Part shown: positions 35,050 through 45,262 of the stretch, one piece after another
How positions within the stretch are numbered: the first letter of the stretch is position 1
Layout of the letters: the number at the start of each line of letters is the position of its first letter
Assembly (NCBI RefSeq): GCF_020682705.1
Contig: NZ_JAGTTN010000004.1
Span: 124,001-188,000 of the forward strand
DNA: 64,000 nucleotides
Origin: Microbacterium allomyrinae
Lineage (GTDB): Bacteria; Actinomycetota; Actinomycetes; Actinomycetales; Microbacteriaceae
Direction: 5' to 3'
The notes under the pieces: generated by a model
Database searches by the model: none
What the model saw: only the letters and a program-made list of their open reading frames with translations
What the model was told of the DNA's origin: nothing
Program-made: the position numbers and the translations under genes

Positions 35050-36320
35050 TGTCGGTGCTCGTCATCGACGATGCGATCGTCGCCGCTGTGCCGGGCCGCG
35101 TGGCCGTCACCGTACGGGACGGTCTCATCGAATCCGTGGGTCCGGCGGGGACGGTCCGACGCGCGGATGCCGAAGTCATCGACGCCGCAGGGTGTGTGCT
35201 CGCCCCCGCATTCGCAGAACCTCACCTCCACCTCGACAAGGCGCTGCTGGGGGGAACGGCGTCGAGCCTTCAGGGGGCGATTGCCCAGACCGCGCTGCGG
35301 AAGGCGACCTTCACGCACGCGGACGTGATGGATCGGGCGGGAAGGGTCCTGCGTATGGCCCTGGCGGCAGGGACGACTCTCGTGCGAGCACACACCGAAG
35401 TCGATCCCGGCGTCGGACTCGTGGGTGTGGAGGCGCTGCTCCAGCTGAGCGAGATCGTGGCTCCCTACATGCGCGTGGAGCTCGCGATCCTTCCTCAAGA
35501 GGGCATCTTCGTTCGGCCCGGCACCCTCGACCTGCTGCGCACCGCGTTGCGCAACGAAGGCACGGTCGTCGGAGGCTGCCCGTACGTCGAGGCCGATGTC
35601 GACGATGCCCGACGGCACATCGATACCGTCCTCGATCTGGCTGTCGAGTTCGGAAGGCCCGCGGATCTCCATCTCGATTTCGCCGACGATGCGGCCGATG
35701 CGAGGTTCGCGCTGGCGAGCTATCTCGCCTCTGCTGTCATGTCTCGAGGACTGCAGGGGAGAGTCACCATCGGACACGCGACGTCGCTCGGCTCTCTCAC
35801 GCCGGCCGCGCTCGCCCTCGTCGCCGACCGGCTCGCCGCTGCCGATGTCGCCGTCGTGGTGCTTCCGGCGACCGACCTCTTCCTGATGGGGCGAAACGAC
35901 GATCGCGACATCCGTCGGGGTCTCGCGCCGATCGGCGCTCTGCGTCGGGCCGGCGTGCGCGTTGCGCTGTCGTCCAACAACGTCCGCAATGCCTTCACTC
36001 CGTCAGGGCGTGCCGACCCGCTGGACATCGCGCTCCTCGCCGCTCGCGTCTCGTACGCGGCGACTCGAGCCGATTTCGAGGAGATCATGAGAATGGTGAC
36101 CATCGGTGCCCGAGAGGTGATCGAGCGGGGCGCCGCCGGCGTCACTCCGGGCGCGCGTGCAGATCTCATCGTCTTCGACGCCCACGACCCGGACCAGGTG
36201 ATCCTCGACCAGCCCGCCCGGAGGGCTGTCATCTCGAACGGCAGGCTCGTGTACCAGGAGGAGCGCCGCCGTCGATGGAGCGCCTGGTCCCTCGAGAATC
36301 CTGAGAACCCTGCCGCATGA
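35049..36320 (+). CDS. Cytosine-deaminase-like amidohydrolase 2
   Basis: A 423-residue paralogue of the first amidohydrolase. It keeps AEPHLHLDKA (His59, His61), DLHLDFADD and TIGHATSLG. At the catalytic-Asp position it has SSNNVRNAF, that is Asn where amidohydrolase 1 has Asp, and the His-Leu-His-Asp loop is also different. It may use a changed mechanism, bind rather than convert, or act on a different substrate. It overlaps the amidase stop by one base and the next gene by four. Confidence 0.83.
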   Translation: MSVLVIDDAIVAAVPGRVAVTVRDGLIESVGPAGTVRRADAEVIDAAGCVLAPAFAEPHLHLDKALLGGTASSLQGAIAQTALRKATFTHADVMDRAGRVLRMALAAGTTLVRAHTEVDPGVGLVGVEALLQLSEIVAPYMRVELAILPQEGIFVRPGTLDLLRTALRNEGTVVGGCPYVEADVDDARRHIDTVLDLAVEFGRPADLHLDFADDAADARFALASYLASAVMSRGLQGRVTIGHATSLGSLTPAALALVADRLAAADVAVVVLPATDLFLMGRNDDRDIRRGLAPIGALRRAGVRVALSSNNVRNAFTPSGRADPLDIALLAARVSYAATRADFEEIMRMVTIGAREVIERGAAGVTPGARADLIVFDAHDPDQVILDQPARRAVISNGRLVYQEERRRRWSAWSLENPENPAA

Positions 36321-37039
36321 GCGGGATGCGCACCGCACCCGCGACCGCCGGAGTCGGCGGCGACGGCCAGCGTTCGCTTCGCGCGATGCTGATTCTTCTC
36401 ACCGTCGTGACAGGACTCGTCGACGCCTTCAGCTACCTGATGCTCGGTCATGTGTTCGTGGCGAATATGACCGGAAACATCGTCTTCCTGGCCTTCGCGG
36501 TCGGCGGCGCTCCCGGATTCGTCTGGTGGGCATCGGTGCTTGCGATTGCGGTCTTCATGCTGGGCGCGTCCGCCGGTGGAGCCGTCTTCCGTCGCGGGAG
36601 TCGCCCGCCTCACCGCGACCTGCTCATCGCCTCCGTGATCCAGCTGGCGTTGTTCGTCGCGGCCGCAGTCGTGGCATTCGTCTCCGCCGGCGATCTCCGC
36701 GCGGGGTACGACGAGCCGGCCATGGCGGTGCTCATCGTCCTTCTCGGTGCGGGGATGGGGATTCAGAATGCGGCGGCTCGTGCTCTGCGCGTGCCCGATC
36801 TCACGACGACGGTGCTCACGCTCACGGTCGTCGGGCTCGCGGCCGACCAAGGGCGCGAGCGCCGCATCGGGCCTCGTGTCCTCTCCATCACCTCCATGTT
36901 CGTCGGAGCGGTGGTCGGAGTCGTCCTCATCGTGCACGAGTGGGTCCCGTGGGTGCTCGTCCTCGCGTCTGTCATCATCCTCGCCGTTGTCGTCTGTGCG
37001 TGGATGCCGCCGCGGGGTCACCGGCCGCCGGCGCGGTGA
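36317..37039 (+). CDS. DUF1275 (YoaK-type) membrane protein
   Basis: A 240-residue membrane protein with six predicted helices. VTGLVDAFSYLMLGHVFVAN followed by MTGNIVFL is the DUF1275 signature, repeated loosely near MGIQNAAARALRVPDLTTTV. Function is unknown. Because it is translationally coupled to the catabolic genes it may export or take up a pathway compound. It is the last gene of the cluster and overlaps the convergent DUF4192 gene by 22 bases. Confidence 0.87.
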   Translation: MSGMRTAPATAGVGGDGQRSLRAMLILLTVVTGLVDAFSYLMLGHVFVANMTGNIVFLAFAVGGAPGFVWWASVLAIAVFMLGASAGGAVFRRGSRPPHRDLLIASVIQLALFVAAAVVAFVSAGDLRAGYDEPAMAVLIVLLGAGMGIQNAAARALRVPDLTTTVLTLTVVGLAADQGRERRIGPRVLSITSMFVGAVVGVVLIVHEWVPWVLVLASVIILAVVVCAWMPPRGHRPPAR

Positions 37040-38346
37040 AACGCCCAGTCGGGAAGGTGACCGGCGCGCACGAACGACCGCACGATCTCCGACAGGCCGT
37101 GCTCGGGCTCGATGACGCACGCCTTCGACGCGTACGCCTCGGCATGCGTGGAGCGGCCGAGGCTCCACGACAGCCACGCGCACATCGCGAGTGGGCCAGG
37201 CCGCGAGGCGCGCGGTGCGACGGCGGCCACCTGGCGCGCGAGCCTCAGCGCGGCTTCGAGGCGATCGGGGGACGGACGCTCCCCCTCGCCCCACATCCGC
37301 ATCGCCAGATGGGCGGGATACTCCTCGCCCGACTCCCAGCGGAGCTGCGCGTCCAGCGCCTCGTCGCCCTGTGAGAGATTGCCGCTCCACTGCACGAGCG
37401 CGACATCGCGCAGCGAGGGTCGCGAGAGGCACCACACCAGCGCGGCGGCTTCGAAAGGCTCGAGCGCGTCGGGATCCCACTCGAGGGCGTCCTCGAAGAG
37501 TCCCGGCAGGTCATCGAGCCGGCAGACGGTGGCGAGCGCCTGAGGGTCGACCCGCTCCTTCTCTTCGGGGACGGATGCCGCCTCCTCGCCCTCGCCTGTC
37601 ACCGGGCCGGGAACAGGCGCGAGGTCGCGGCGCGCAGACTCCTTCGCGGCTGCCGCTGCCGCATCGCCACGATCACCGTCCTCACTGACACCGTCCTCAC
37701 CGATGACGTCGCGACTCGCCCCGCCGATGCCACCTGCGCCGGAGCCTCGCCCGCCGAAGTCCTCCCCGCACAGCACCGTCACGGCGCGGCCGATGGCGGC
37801 CAGCGACCTCGCCACGCGCTCACGCGCGGCGAGGTCGGTGTCGGGCAGCGCGGCGCCCGACACCTGATCGCCGTCGGGTTCGGGAAGACCCGCCAGATCC
37901 GCGAGTGCGGAACCCGCCGCACCCAGCTCTGCGAGTGCCCGACCCGCAGCGGGGCAGGTCGGGTCGAGGTACGAGCCCCAGCCATCCGCCGCGACGCACA
38001 GCGCGTCGGTCAGACGCAGGCCGCAGGCGTCCGCGCGGCGCTCGAGTGCGTCGCACAGGGCGCGATGCGGCATCCCGCCCGTCTCTGCGAAGCCGATGCC
38101 GGAGTAGACGATAACGGCAACGCCATCGGCCTCGGGGAGTCGGCAGGTCATGCCGATGACGGTCGAGGCGACGCTGTCGATCTCGTCGCTGCCGCTGTCG
38201 GGCAGGTCGAAGCGCATCGCGCCGAGGCTGCTCGAACCGTGGAACGGGATCAGGACGAGGCTCTGCGCGGGCCGATAGCCGAGCATGCGAGGGATGAGCG
38301 ACAGGAACTCCGCGGGGCCGGCGGCCTTCACAGTGGTGGGGGTCAT
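37018..38346 (-). CDS. DUF4192 protein
   Basis: A 442-residue cytoplasmic protein with the N-terminal DUF4192 signature, SLIPRMLGYRPAQSLVLIPF, then HRALCDALERRADACGL. A long low-complexity acidic insertion (about residues 200-265, Gly/Ala/Glu-rich) splits it from a C-terminal helical domain ending DWAFHRAGGR. The family is common in actinobacteria but has no known role. The gene marks the return to core chromosome. Confidence 0.88.
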   Translation of the reverse strand: MTPTTVKAAGPAEFLSLIPRMLGYRPAQSLVLIPFHGSSSLGAMRFDLPDSGSDEIDSVASTVIGMTCRLPEADGVAVIVYSGIGFAETGGMPHRALCDALERRADACGLRLTDALCVAADGWGSYLDPTCPAAGRALAELGAAGSALADLAGLPEPDGDQVSGAALPDTDLAARERVARSLAAIGRAVTVLCGEDFGGRGSGAGGIGGASRDVIGEDGVSEDGDRGDAAAAAAKESARRDLAPVPGPVTGEGEEAASVPEEKERVDPQALATVCRLDDLPGLFEDALEWDPDALEPFEAAALVWCLSRPSLRDVALVQWSGNLSQGDEALDAQLRWESGEEYPAHLAMRMWGEGERPSPDRLEAALRLARQVAAVAPRASRPGPLAMCAWLSWSLGRSTHAEAYASKACVIEPEHGLSEIVRSFVRAGHLPDWAFHRAGGR

Positions 38347-38509
38347 GTCGACCGACTCTGGCGGGCCCGCGGTGGGCGCAGGAGCGTACCGACGGGACCG
38401 GTGGAACAGGCCTCGTCGACCCCGGGCTGTGGAGGAAGCAGCGAGACGCCGCGGATGGGGAGGATCTCACTCGGAGGCAACCTCCCGCCGCGCCGCGTAT
38501 CCTGGAGGC

Positions 38510-38746
38510 ATGGACGATTACTGGGTCGCGGTGCTCTGGACGCTGCTTCCGACGGTCGTCGTCAGTGCGATCTTCTACTTCGTGATGCGCAGCGTGATCC
38601 GCGCCGACCGCAACGAGCGCAGCGAGTACGCGCGCCTCGAGGCGAAGGAGCGCGCACGGCGCGGTCTGCCCCCGGTCTCGACGACCGCAGGCGCGCCGTC
38701 CGCAGGGGCTGCGGCATCCGACTCCACCACCGCCGCCGAGCTCTGA
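38510..38746 (+). CDS. Small single-helix membrane protein
   Basis: A 78-residue protein with one membrane helix (DYWVAVLWTLLPTVVVSAIF, about 3-24) followed by a charged helix, RADRNERSEYARLEAKERAR, and a low-complexity tail. CCTGGAGG precedes the ATG. Homologues occur next to cardiolipin synthase in related genera as far as I recall; no function known. Confidence 0.75.
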   Translation: MDDYWVAVLWTLLPTVVVSAIFYFVMRSVIRADRNERSEYARLEAKERARRGLPPVSTTAGAPSAGAAASDSTTAAEL

Positions 38747-38801
38747 CCGCGCCGCCCAGTACGCTGGGCACACGTCGTCCTCGGGGCGCAGAGGAGGCAC
38801 G

Positions 38802-40268
38802 GTGCTCACCATCACGTTCGACGCAACGTGGTGGGCGGTGCTCATCCTCGTCGTGGATCTCGTCATCCGCGTCACCGCGATCATCGTCGTTCCCCGCAAC
38901 CGGCGCCCGACGGCGGCGATGGCCTGGCTGCTCGCGATCTACTTCATCCCGATCATCGGCGTCTTCCTCTTCCTTCTGATCGGCAATCCGCGCCTGCCGC
39001 GCAAACGCCGCCGCAAGCAGGAGCTGATCAACGACTACATCCACGACACGAGCGAGGCGCTGGACTTCGGCACGCTGCGCCCGCACGCACCGCCGTGGTT
39101 CACGTCGCTGGTGACGCTCAACCGCAACCTCGGAGCGATGCCGCTCGCCGGAGACAACTCCGCGCACATCATCCCGGAGTACCAGCAGAGCCTCGACGCG
39201 ATGGCCGACGCGATCCGCGCCGCCGAGCGCTACGTGCACGTCGAGTTCTACATACTCCAGGCGGATGCCGCGACCGACAACTTCTTCCGCGCCCTCGAAG
39301 AGGTCTCCGCGCGCGGCGTGGTGGTGCGGGTGCTGCTCGATCACTGGGCGAACCGCGGAAAGCCGTTCTACAAGCGCACCCTCAAGCGTCTCGACACCAT
39401 GGGCGCGCAGTGGCAGCTGATGCTCCCCGTGCAGCCGCTCAAGGGGAAGTACCAGCGCCCCGACCTGCGCAATCACCGCAAGCTGCTGGTCGTCGACGGC
39501 CGCGTGGCCTTCACCGGATCGCAGAACGTCACCGCCTCGACCTACAACCTGAAGAAGAACATCAAGCGCGGCCTGCACTGGGTCGATCTCATGGCACGCA
39601 TCGAGGGCCCGGTCGTGGCGTCCGTCAATGCGGTGTTCCTCTCGGACTGGTACAGCGAGACCGACGAGGTGCTCACCGACGAGATCGACCTGTTCGACGT
39701 CAAGTCGGGCCCCGGCGACCTCGACTGCCAGATCATCCCCTCGGGCCCGGGGTTCGAGTTCCAGAACAACCTCAAGCTGTTCGCGGGACTGCTGTACGCA
39801 GCTCAGCGGAAGATCATCGTGGTCAGCCCCTATTTCGTTCCCGACGAGGCGCTGCTGCTCGCCATCACGACGGCGTGCCAGCGCGGCATCCACGTCGAGC
39901 TGTTCGTGTCGGAGGAGGGCGACCAGGCGATGGTCTACCACGCCCAGCGCAGCTACTACGAGGCACTGCTGCGCGCCGGGGTGAAGATCTGGATGTACCG
40001 GAAGCCCCTCATTCTCCACACCAAGAGCCTGACGATCGACGACGAGGTCGCGATCATCGGGTCGAGCAACATGGATATGCGCTCGTTCGGTCTCAACATG
40101 GAGATCTCGATGCTGGTGCGTGGCGAGGAGTTCGTCGTCGAGATGCGCGCCGTCGAAGACATGTACCGCTCGCTCAGCCGCGAGCTGACGCTCGAGGAAT
40201 GGGAGCAGCAGCCCCTTCGCTCGACCGTTCTCGACAACCTCGCGCGCCTCACCTCGGCTCTGCAGTAG
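38802..40268 (+). CDS. cls: Cardiolipin synthase (phospholipase D type)
   Basis: A 488-residue membrane enzyme that joins phosphatidylglycerol units to cardiolipin. Two N-terminal helices (about 10-28, 38-60, the second with AMAWLLAIYFIPIIGVFLF) precede two PLD motifs, NHRKLLVVDGRVAFTGSQN and HTKSLTIDDEVAIIGSSN, each with the HxK(x)4D core. It starts at GTG 38802. Length and topology are normal. Confidence 0.94.
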   Translation: MLTITFDATWWAVLILVVDLVIRVTAIIVVPRNRRPTAAMAWLLAIYFIPIIGVFLFLLIGNPRLPRKRRRKQELINDYIHDTSEALDFGTLRPHAPPWFTSLVTLNRNLGAMPLAGDNSAHIIPEYQQSLDAMADAIRAAERYVHVEFYILQADAATDNFFRALEEVSARGVVVRVLLDHWANRGKPFYKRTLKRLDTMGAQWQLMLPVQPLKGKYQRPDLRNHRKLLVVDGRVAFTGSQNVTASTYNLKKNIKRGLHWVDLMARIEGPVVASVNAVFLSDWYSETDEVLTDEIDLFDVKSGPGDLDCQIIPSGPGFEFQNNLKLFAGLLYAAQRKIIVVSPYFVPDEALLLAITTACQRGIHVELFVSEEGDQAMVYHAQRSYYEALLRAGVKIWMYRKPLILHTKSLTIDDEVAIIGSSNMDMRSFGLNMEISMLVRGEEFVVEMRAVEDMYRSLSRELTLEEWEQQPLRSTVLDNLARLTSALQ

Positions 40269-40405
40269 CACTCGCGTCCGGCGTTCTCCCGGGTGATCGT
40301 GACCGGCGCGTTATCGAGGTGCTGAGATTCCGGCGCGGGTTGCGACACCATAGGGGTGACGGATGCCCCGGGGTGCGGCATCCGCGATTCTCCAGGAGGT
40401 CCGCC

Positions 40406-41140
40406 ATGCCGGTTCGTTCCCACTCCCTCGCCGCCGGACTCGGTCTGGCGCTGCTCCTCGCCGGAGCCCTCACCGCCTGTGCGACGCCCGCGGGATCAGG
40501 AGGCTCGACGCCCTCTGCGACGACCGACGGGTCGGGCGGCGCGAGCACCGAGGTCGAGGTGGACGCCGCGTGGCTCGACAACGGGCGCGTGGTGGGCCTC
40601 GTGACCCAGGGCTCGTCGACGTGCGTGCCCACCGCGGGCGATGTGGCATACGCGAACGGGGTTCTCGACGTGGAGTTCGTCGAGCCCGCGGCCGACACCG
40701 CGTGCACCCGCGACATGGCGCCGCGCGTGACGCTCGTCGGACTGCCGGAGGGCGTGGATCCCACGCAGGAGCTCGAGATCCGGGTGACGGGCGACGGCTA
40801 CCACGGTGACACCGATCTCGATGGTGTGGCGGGTCTGGACCCGAGCGGCGAGGTCGACTACCTGCCGAGCGCCGGCTGGACCGACGAGGACGGCCAGTTC
40901 GTGATCCTCACGTGGGGCTCGTCGTCCTGTGTGCCCGTGGTCGAGAACGTCGCCGGCGCCGGAACCGAGGTCACCGTGACCTTCGTCACTCCGCCCGCCG
41001 ACCAGGTCTGCACGATGGACATGGCGTCACGCGGCACCGTCGCGTGGGTCGATGGCCTCGATGACGACTCCGACGTCTTCGCCGTGCTCACCGGCGCCGA
41101 GTTCGACAACGTCCGCATCCCCATCATCGGCACCGACTGA
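40406..41140 (+). CDS. Lipoprotein with two tandem cysteine-bearing domains
   Basis: A 244-residue lipoprotein (lipobox LTAC, Cys25) after CAGGAGG. The mature part consists of two related units of about 80 residues: GSSTCVPTAGDV...ADTACTRDMAPRVTLVGLPEG and GSSSCVPVVENV...ADQVCTMDMASRGTVAWVDG. Each has a Cys pair likely to form a disulfide. Function unknown. The downstream intergenic region carries a heptamer array and a long palindrome. Confidence 0.82.
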   Translation: MPVRSHSLAAGLGLALLLAGALTACATPAGSGGSTPSATTDGSGGASTEVEVDAAWLDNGRVVGLVTQGSSTCVPTAGDVAYANGVLDVEFVEPAADTACTRDMAPRVTLVGLPEGVDPTQELEIRVTGDGYHGDTDLDGVAGLDPSGEVDYLPSAGWTDEDGQFVILTWGSSSCVPVVENVAGAGTEVTVTFVTPPADQVCTMDMASRGTVAWVDGLDDDSDVFAVLTGAEFDNVRIPIIGTD

Positions 41141-41155
41141 CCGCTGTGCGGTTCC

Positions 41156-41384
41156 GGATGCCGCGGCCCGCGGCATCCGGATGGCTCGTCTGCCGCGGTG
41201 CCCCTGCCCCTGCCCGGTGCCCGGTGCCCGGTGCCCGGTGCCCGTGCCCGGTGCGCGGTGCCCGTGCCCGGTGCCCGGTGGCCGGTGCCCGGTGCCCGGT
41301 GCTGCAGTTTCCTGCGAGTGCGCCATCGCGCGACGCAGCGCTCGCAGGAAACTGCAGCACTCGCGCCGACGGATGCCGCGGCTA
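41156..41384 (+). repeat. Palindromic repeat element, left copy, with heptamer insert
   Basis: This copy shares three blocks, in the same order and orientation, with 42405-42540. The first is a 39-base block starting GGATGCCGCGGCC (nearly palindromic itself). The second is a perfect 20-bp inverted repeat (41299-41318 and 41341-41360, 22-base loop). The third is a tail CCGACGGATGCCGCG. Between blocks one and two it contains about 100 bases of CCCGGTG heptamers absent from the other copy. Its tail supplies the stop codon of the XRE gene. Confidence 0.85.
41197..41300 (+). repeat. CCCGGTG heptamer tandem array
   Basis: About a dozen imperfect copies of the 7-base unit CCCGGTG, with variants CCCGTG, GCGCGGTG and GGCCGGTG. 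The array is confined to the left copy of the repeat element and reads as intergenic. Confidence 0.8.
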
Positions 41385-41615
41385 CGCGTCGGCGCGGACC
41401 AGCAGGTCGCCGATCTGGCAGTCCAGAGCCCGGCAGATCGCCGACAGGGTCGAATAGCGGATCGCGCGGGCGCGATCGTTCTTGAGGATCGACAGGTTGA
41501 CGACCGAGACGCCGACCAGCTCCGACAAGCGGGTGAGCGTCATCCCGCGCTCTTCGAGCAGTTCGTCGAGCCGGCAGTGGACTCCGGACGGACCGTCGTC
41601 TTCGGCGGGGGTCAT
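41382..41615 (-). CDS. Small XRE-family regulator
   Basis: A 77-residue HTH protein of the YozG-like kind (MTLTRLSELVGVSVVNLSIL, then KNDRARAIRYSTLSAICRAL, ending DCQIGDLLVRADA). Its ATG overlaps the stop of the membrane protein gene as ATGA. These short Cro/C1 proteins commonly accompany a DUF2975-like membrane protein, and the pair is thought to form an autoregulated unit. The direct repeats at 42366-42393 upstream of the pair are likely operators. Confidence 0.85.
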   Translation of the reverse strand: MTPAEDDGPSGVHCRLDELLEERGMTLTRLSELVGVSVVNLSILKNDRARAIRYSTLSAICRALDCQIGDLLVRADA

Positions 41616-42355
41616 ACGAGGAGGTCCGACTCGCGCTGCAGCCGCGTGCCGATCTGGAACGCCGCGGCGACCAAGGCGAGACCGAACGCCCAGCCGACCG
41701 GGGCGAGGTCGAGCGGTAGCCAGAAGAACGTCAGGACGTCGTATGCGGGGGCCGTGGTGTTGTCGCCCACGAGGTGCGATTCGCCGAGGTACTCGATCAC
41801 GGTCGACCTCGCGAGGGCCCCGGCGAATTGCGACCCGATCCCCCCGACCATGACCGCGATCGCCGCGATCCCGATGCTGATCGGGAAGGCACGGACGAAT
41901 GGACGTTCTCGCACGAGCGTGAAGGACAGCCACGCCACAGCCACGCTGATAGCGAGGGCGCCCAGGACCGGCAGGACGAGCTCGGCGTAGAACAGCCAGC
42001 GGGATTCCGCTGGAAGGCCCATCACATCCATCCACACGGATTCGTAGCCGCTCGCGGCGATGTGGTCGACCCCGTCCAGCAGCTCCGGGGGCGTCGCTCC
42101 CTGGTAGTGGAGGTCGGTCACGTGGAACGGTTCGATGCTGAAGACCCAGGTGGCTTCGCTCCACAGGCGGAGCAGGCAGCCCAGCGCATTCAGCATCGCG
42201 CCCCCGCCGACGATCGAGATCACGATCGACTCGGCGGTGGTCAGCTCCCCGGTCGAGGCCCGACGACCGCGCCGGAAGAGGATGATCGTCACCGCCAGCA
42301 GCAGGAGTGCCGCCGGAGCCGCCACGAGGACGAGATTCGCGGTCAAAGGATCCAC
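41612..42355 (-). CDS. Multi-spanning membrane protein paired with XRE regulator (DUF2975-like)
   Basis: A 247-residue protein with four main hydrophobic segments (about 6-28, 46-62, 128-155, 165-190 and a last near 215-235) and no catalytic motif. The topology and the coupling to a small XRE gene resemble DUF2975-family proteins, but that assignment is by pattern only. It starts at GTG 42353-42355 after GGAGG. The gene pair is bracketed by two copies of a palindromic repeat element. Confidence 0.7.
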   Translation of the reverse strand: MDPLTANLVLVAAPAALLLLAVTIILFRRGRRASTGELTTAESIVISIVGGGAMLNALGCLLRLWSEATWVFSIEPFHVTDLHYQGATPPELLDGVDHIAASGYESVWMDVMGLPAESRWLFYAELVLPVLGALAISVAVAWLSFTLVRERPFVRAFPISIGIAAIAVMVGGIGSQFAGALARSTVIEYLGESHLVGDNTTAPAYDVLTFFWLPLDLAPVGWAFGLALVAAAFQIGTRLQRESDLLV

Positions 42356-42365
42356 GGAGCCTCCA

Positions 42366-42393
42366 TATCGATAAACGTCGTTATCGACAAACG
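42366..42393. promoter_or_regulatory. Direct repeats TATCGAYAAACG, likely operator
   Basis: TATCGATAAACG (42366-42377) and TATCGACAAACG (42382-42393) are spaced by 16 bases, one and a half helical turns, just upstream of the membrane protein GTG. A/T-rich sequence here stands out from the surroundings. Autoregulation by the co-transcribed XRE protein is the simplest reading. Confidence 0.5.
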
Positions 42394-42404
42394 ATATGCC
42401 ATCC

Positions 42405-42540
42405 GGATGCCGCGGCCCGCGGCATCCGGATGGTTCGTCTGCCCTGATGCCCGGTGCTGCAGTTTCCTGCGAGTGCGCCGTCGCGCGACGCAGCCCTCGC
42501 AGGAAACTGCAGCACTCGAGCCGACGGATGCCGCGACTAC
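42405..42540 (+). repeat. Palindromic repeat element, right copy
   Basis: Same blocks as 41156-41384: the GGATGCCGCGGCC block (42405-42443), the perfect 20-bp inverted repeat (42454-42473 and 42496-42515, 22-base loop), and the CCGACGGATGCCGCG tail. It lacks the heptamer array. Together with the operator upstream it fills most of the gap before clpC; the remaining 115 bases show no promoter I can name. Confidence 0.85.
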
Positions 42541-42657
42541 GGCGGCACCCGCGGTATGCCCACGGCGAACACGGGCATGCCGCCCCCGGCCGCTCGTTAC
42601 CCTCGTTGTAAGGCGCCGTGGGCTCAGCAGACCCGCAGCACCCTGGAGGAGTGAACG

Positions 42658-45186
<2,529 letters not shown>

Positions 45187-45213
45187 GTCCCCGGGTCACC
45201 GAGACCCGACCGA

Positions 45214-45247
45214 ACGAAGAGCGGATGCCCCGGCATCCGCTCTTCGT
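45214..45247. terminator. Terminator after clpC, same stem family as near 8.8 kb
   Basis: Arms 45214-45229 and 45232-45247 are exact complements. The inner 14 bases, GAAGAGCGGATGCC, match the stem of the 8797-8839 terminator. It lies between convergent genes. Confidence 0.8.
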
Positions 45248-45262
45248 CGTTCCCTGCCCGTT

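Noticed and set aside
41197..41300. CRISPR-like or origin-type iterons
   Set aside because: Heptamers are degenerate and adjacent, with no spacers, no AT-rich segment and no replication gene.
42541..42657. ClgR or HspR box before clpC
   Set aside because: No palindrome matching the known forms could be seen.
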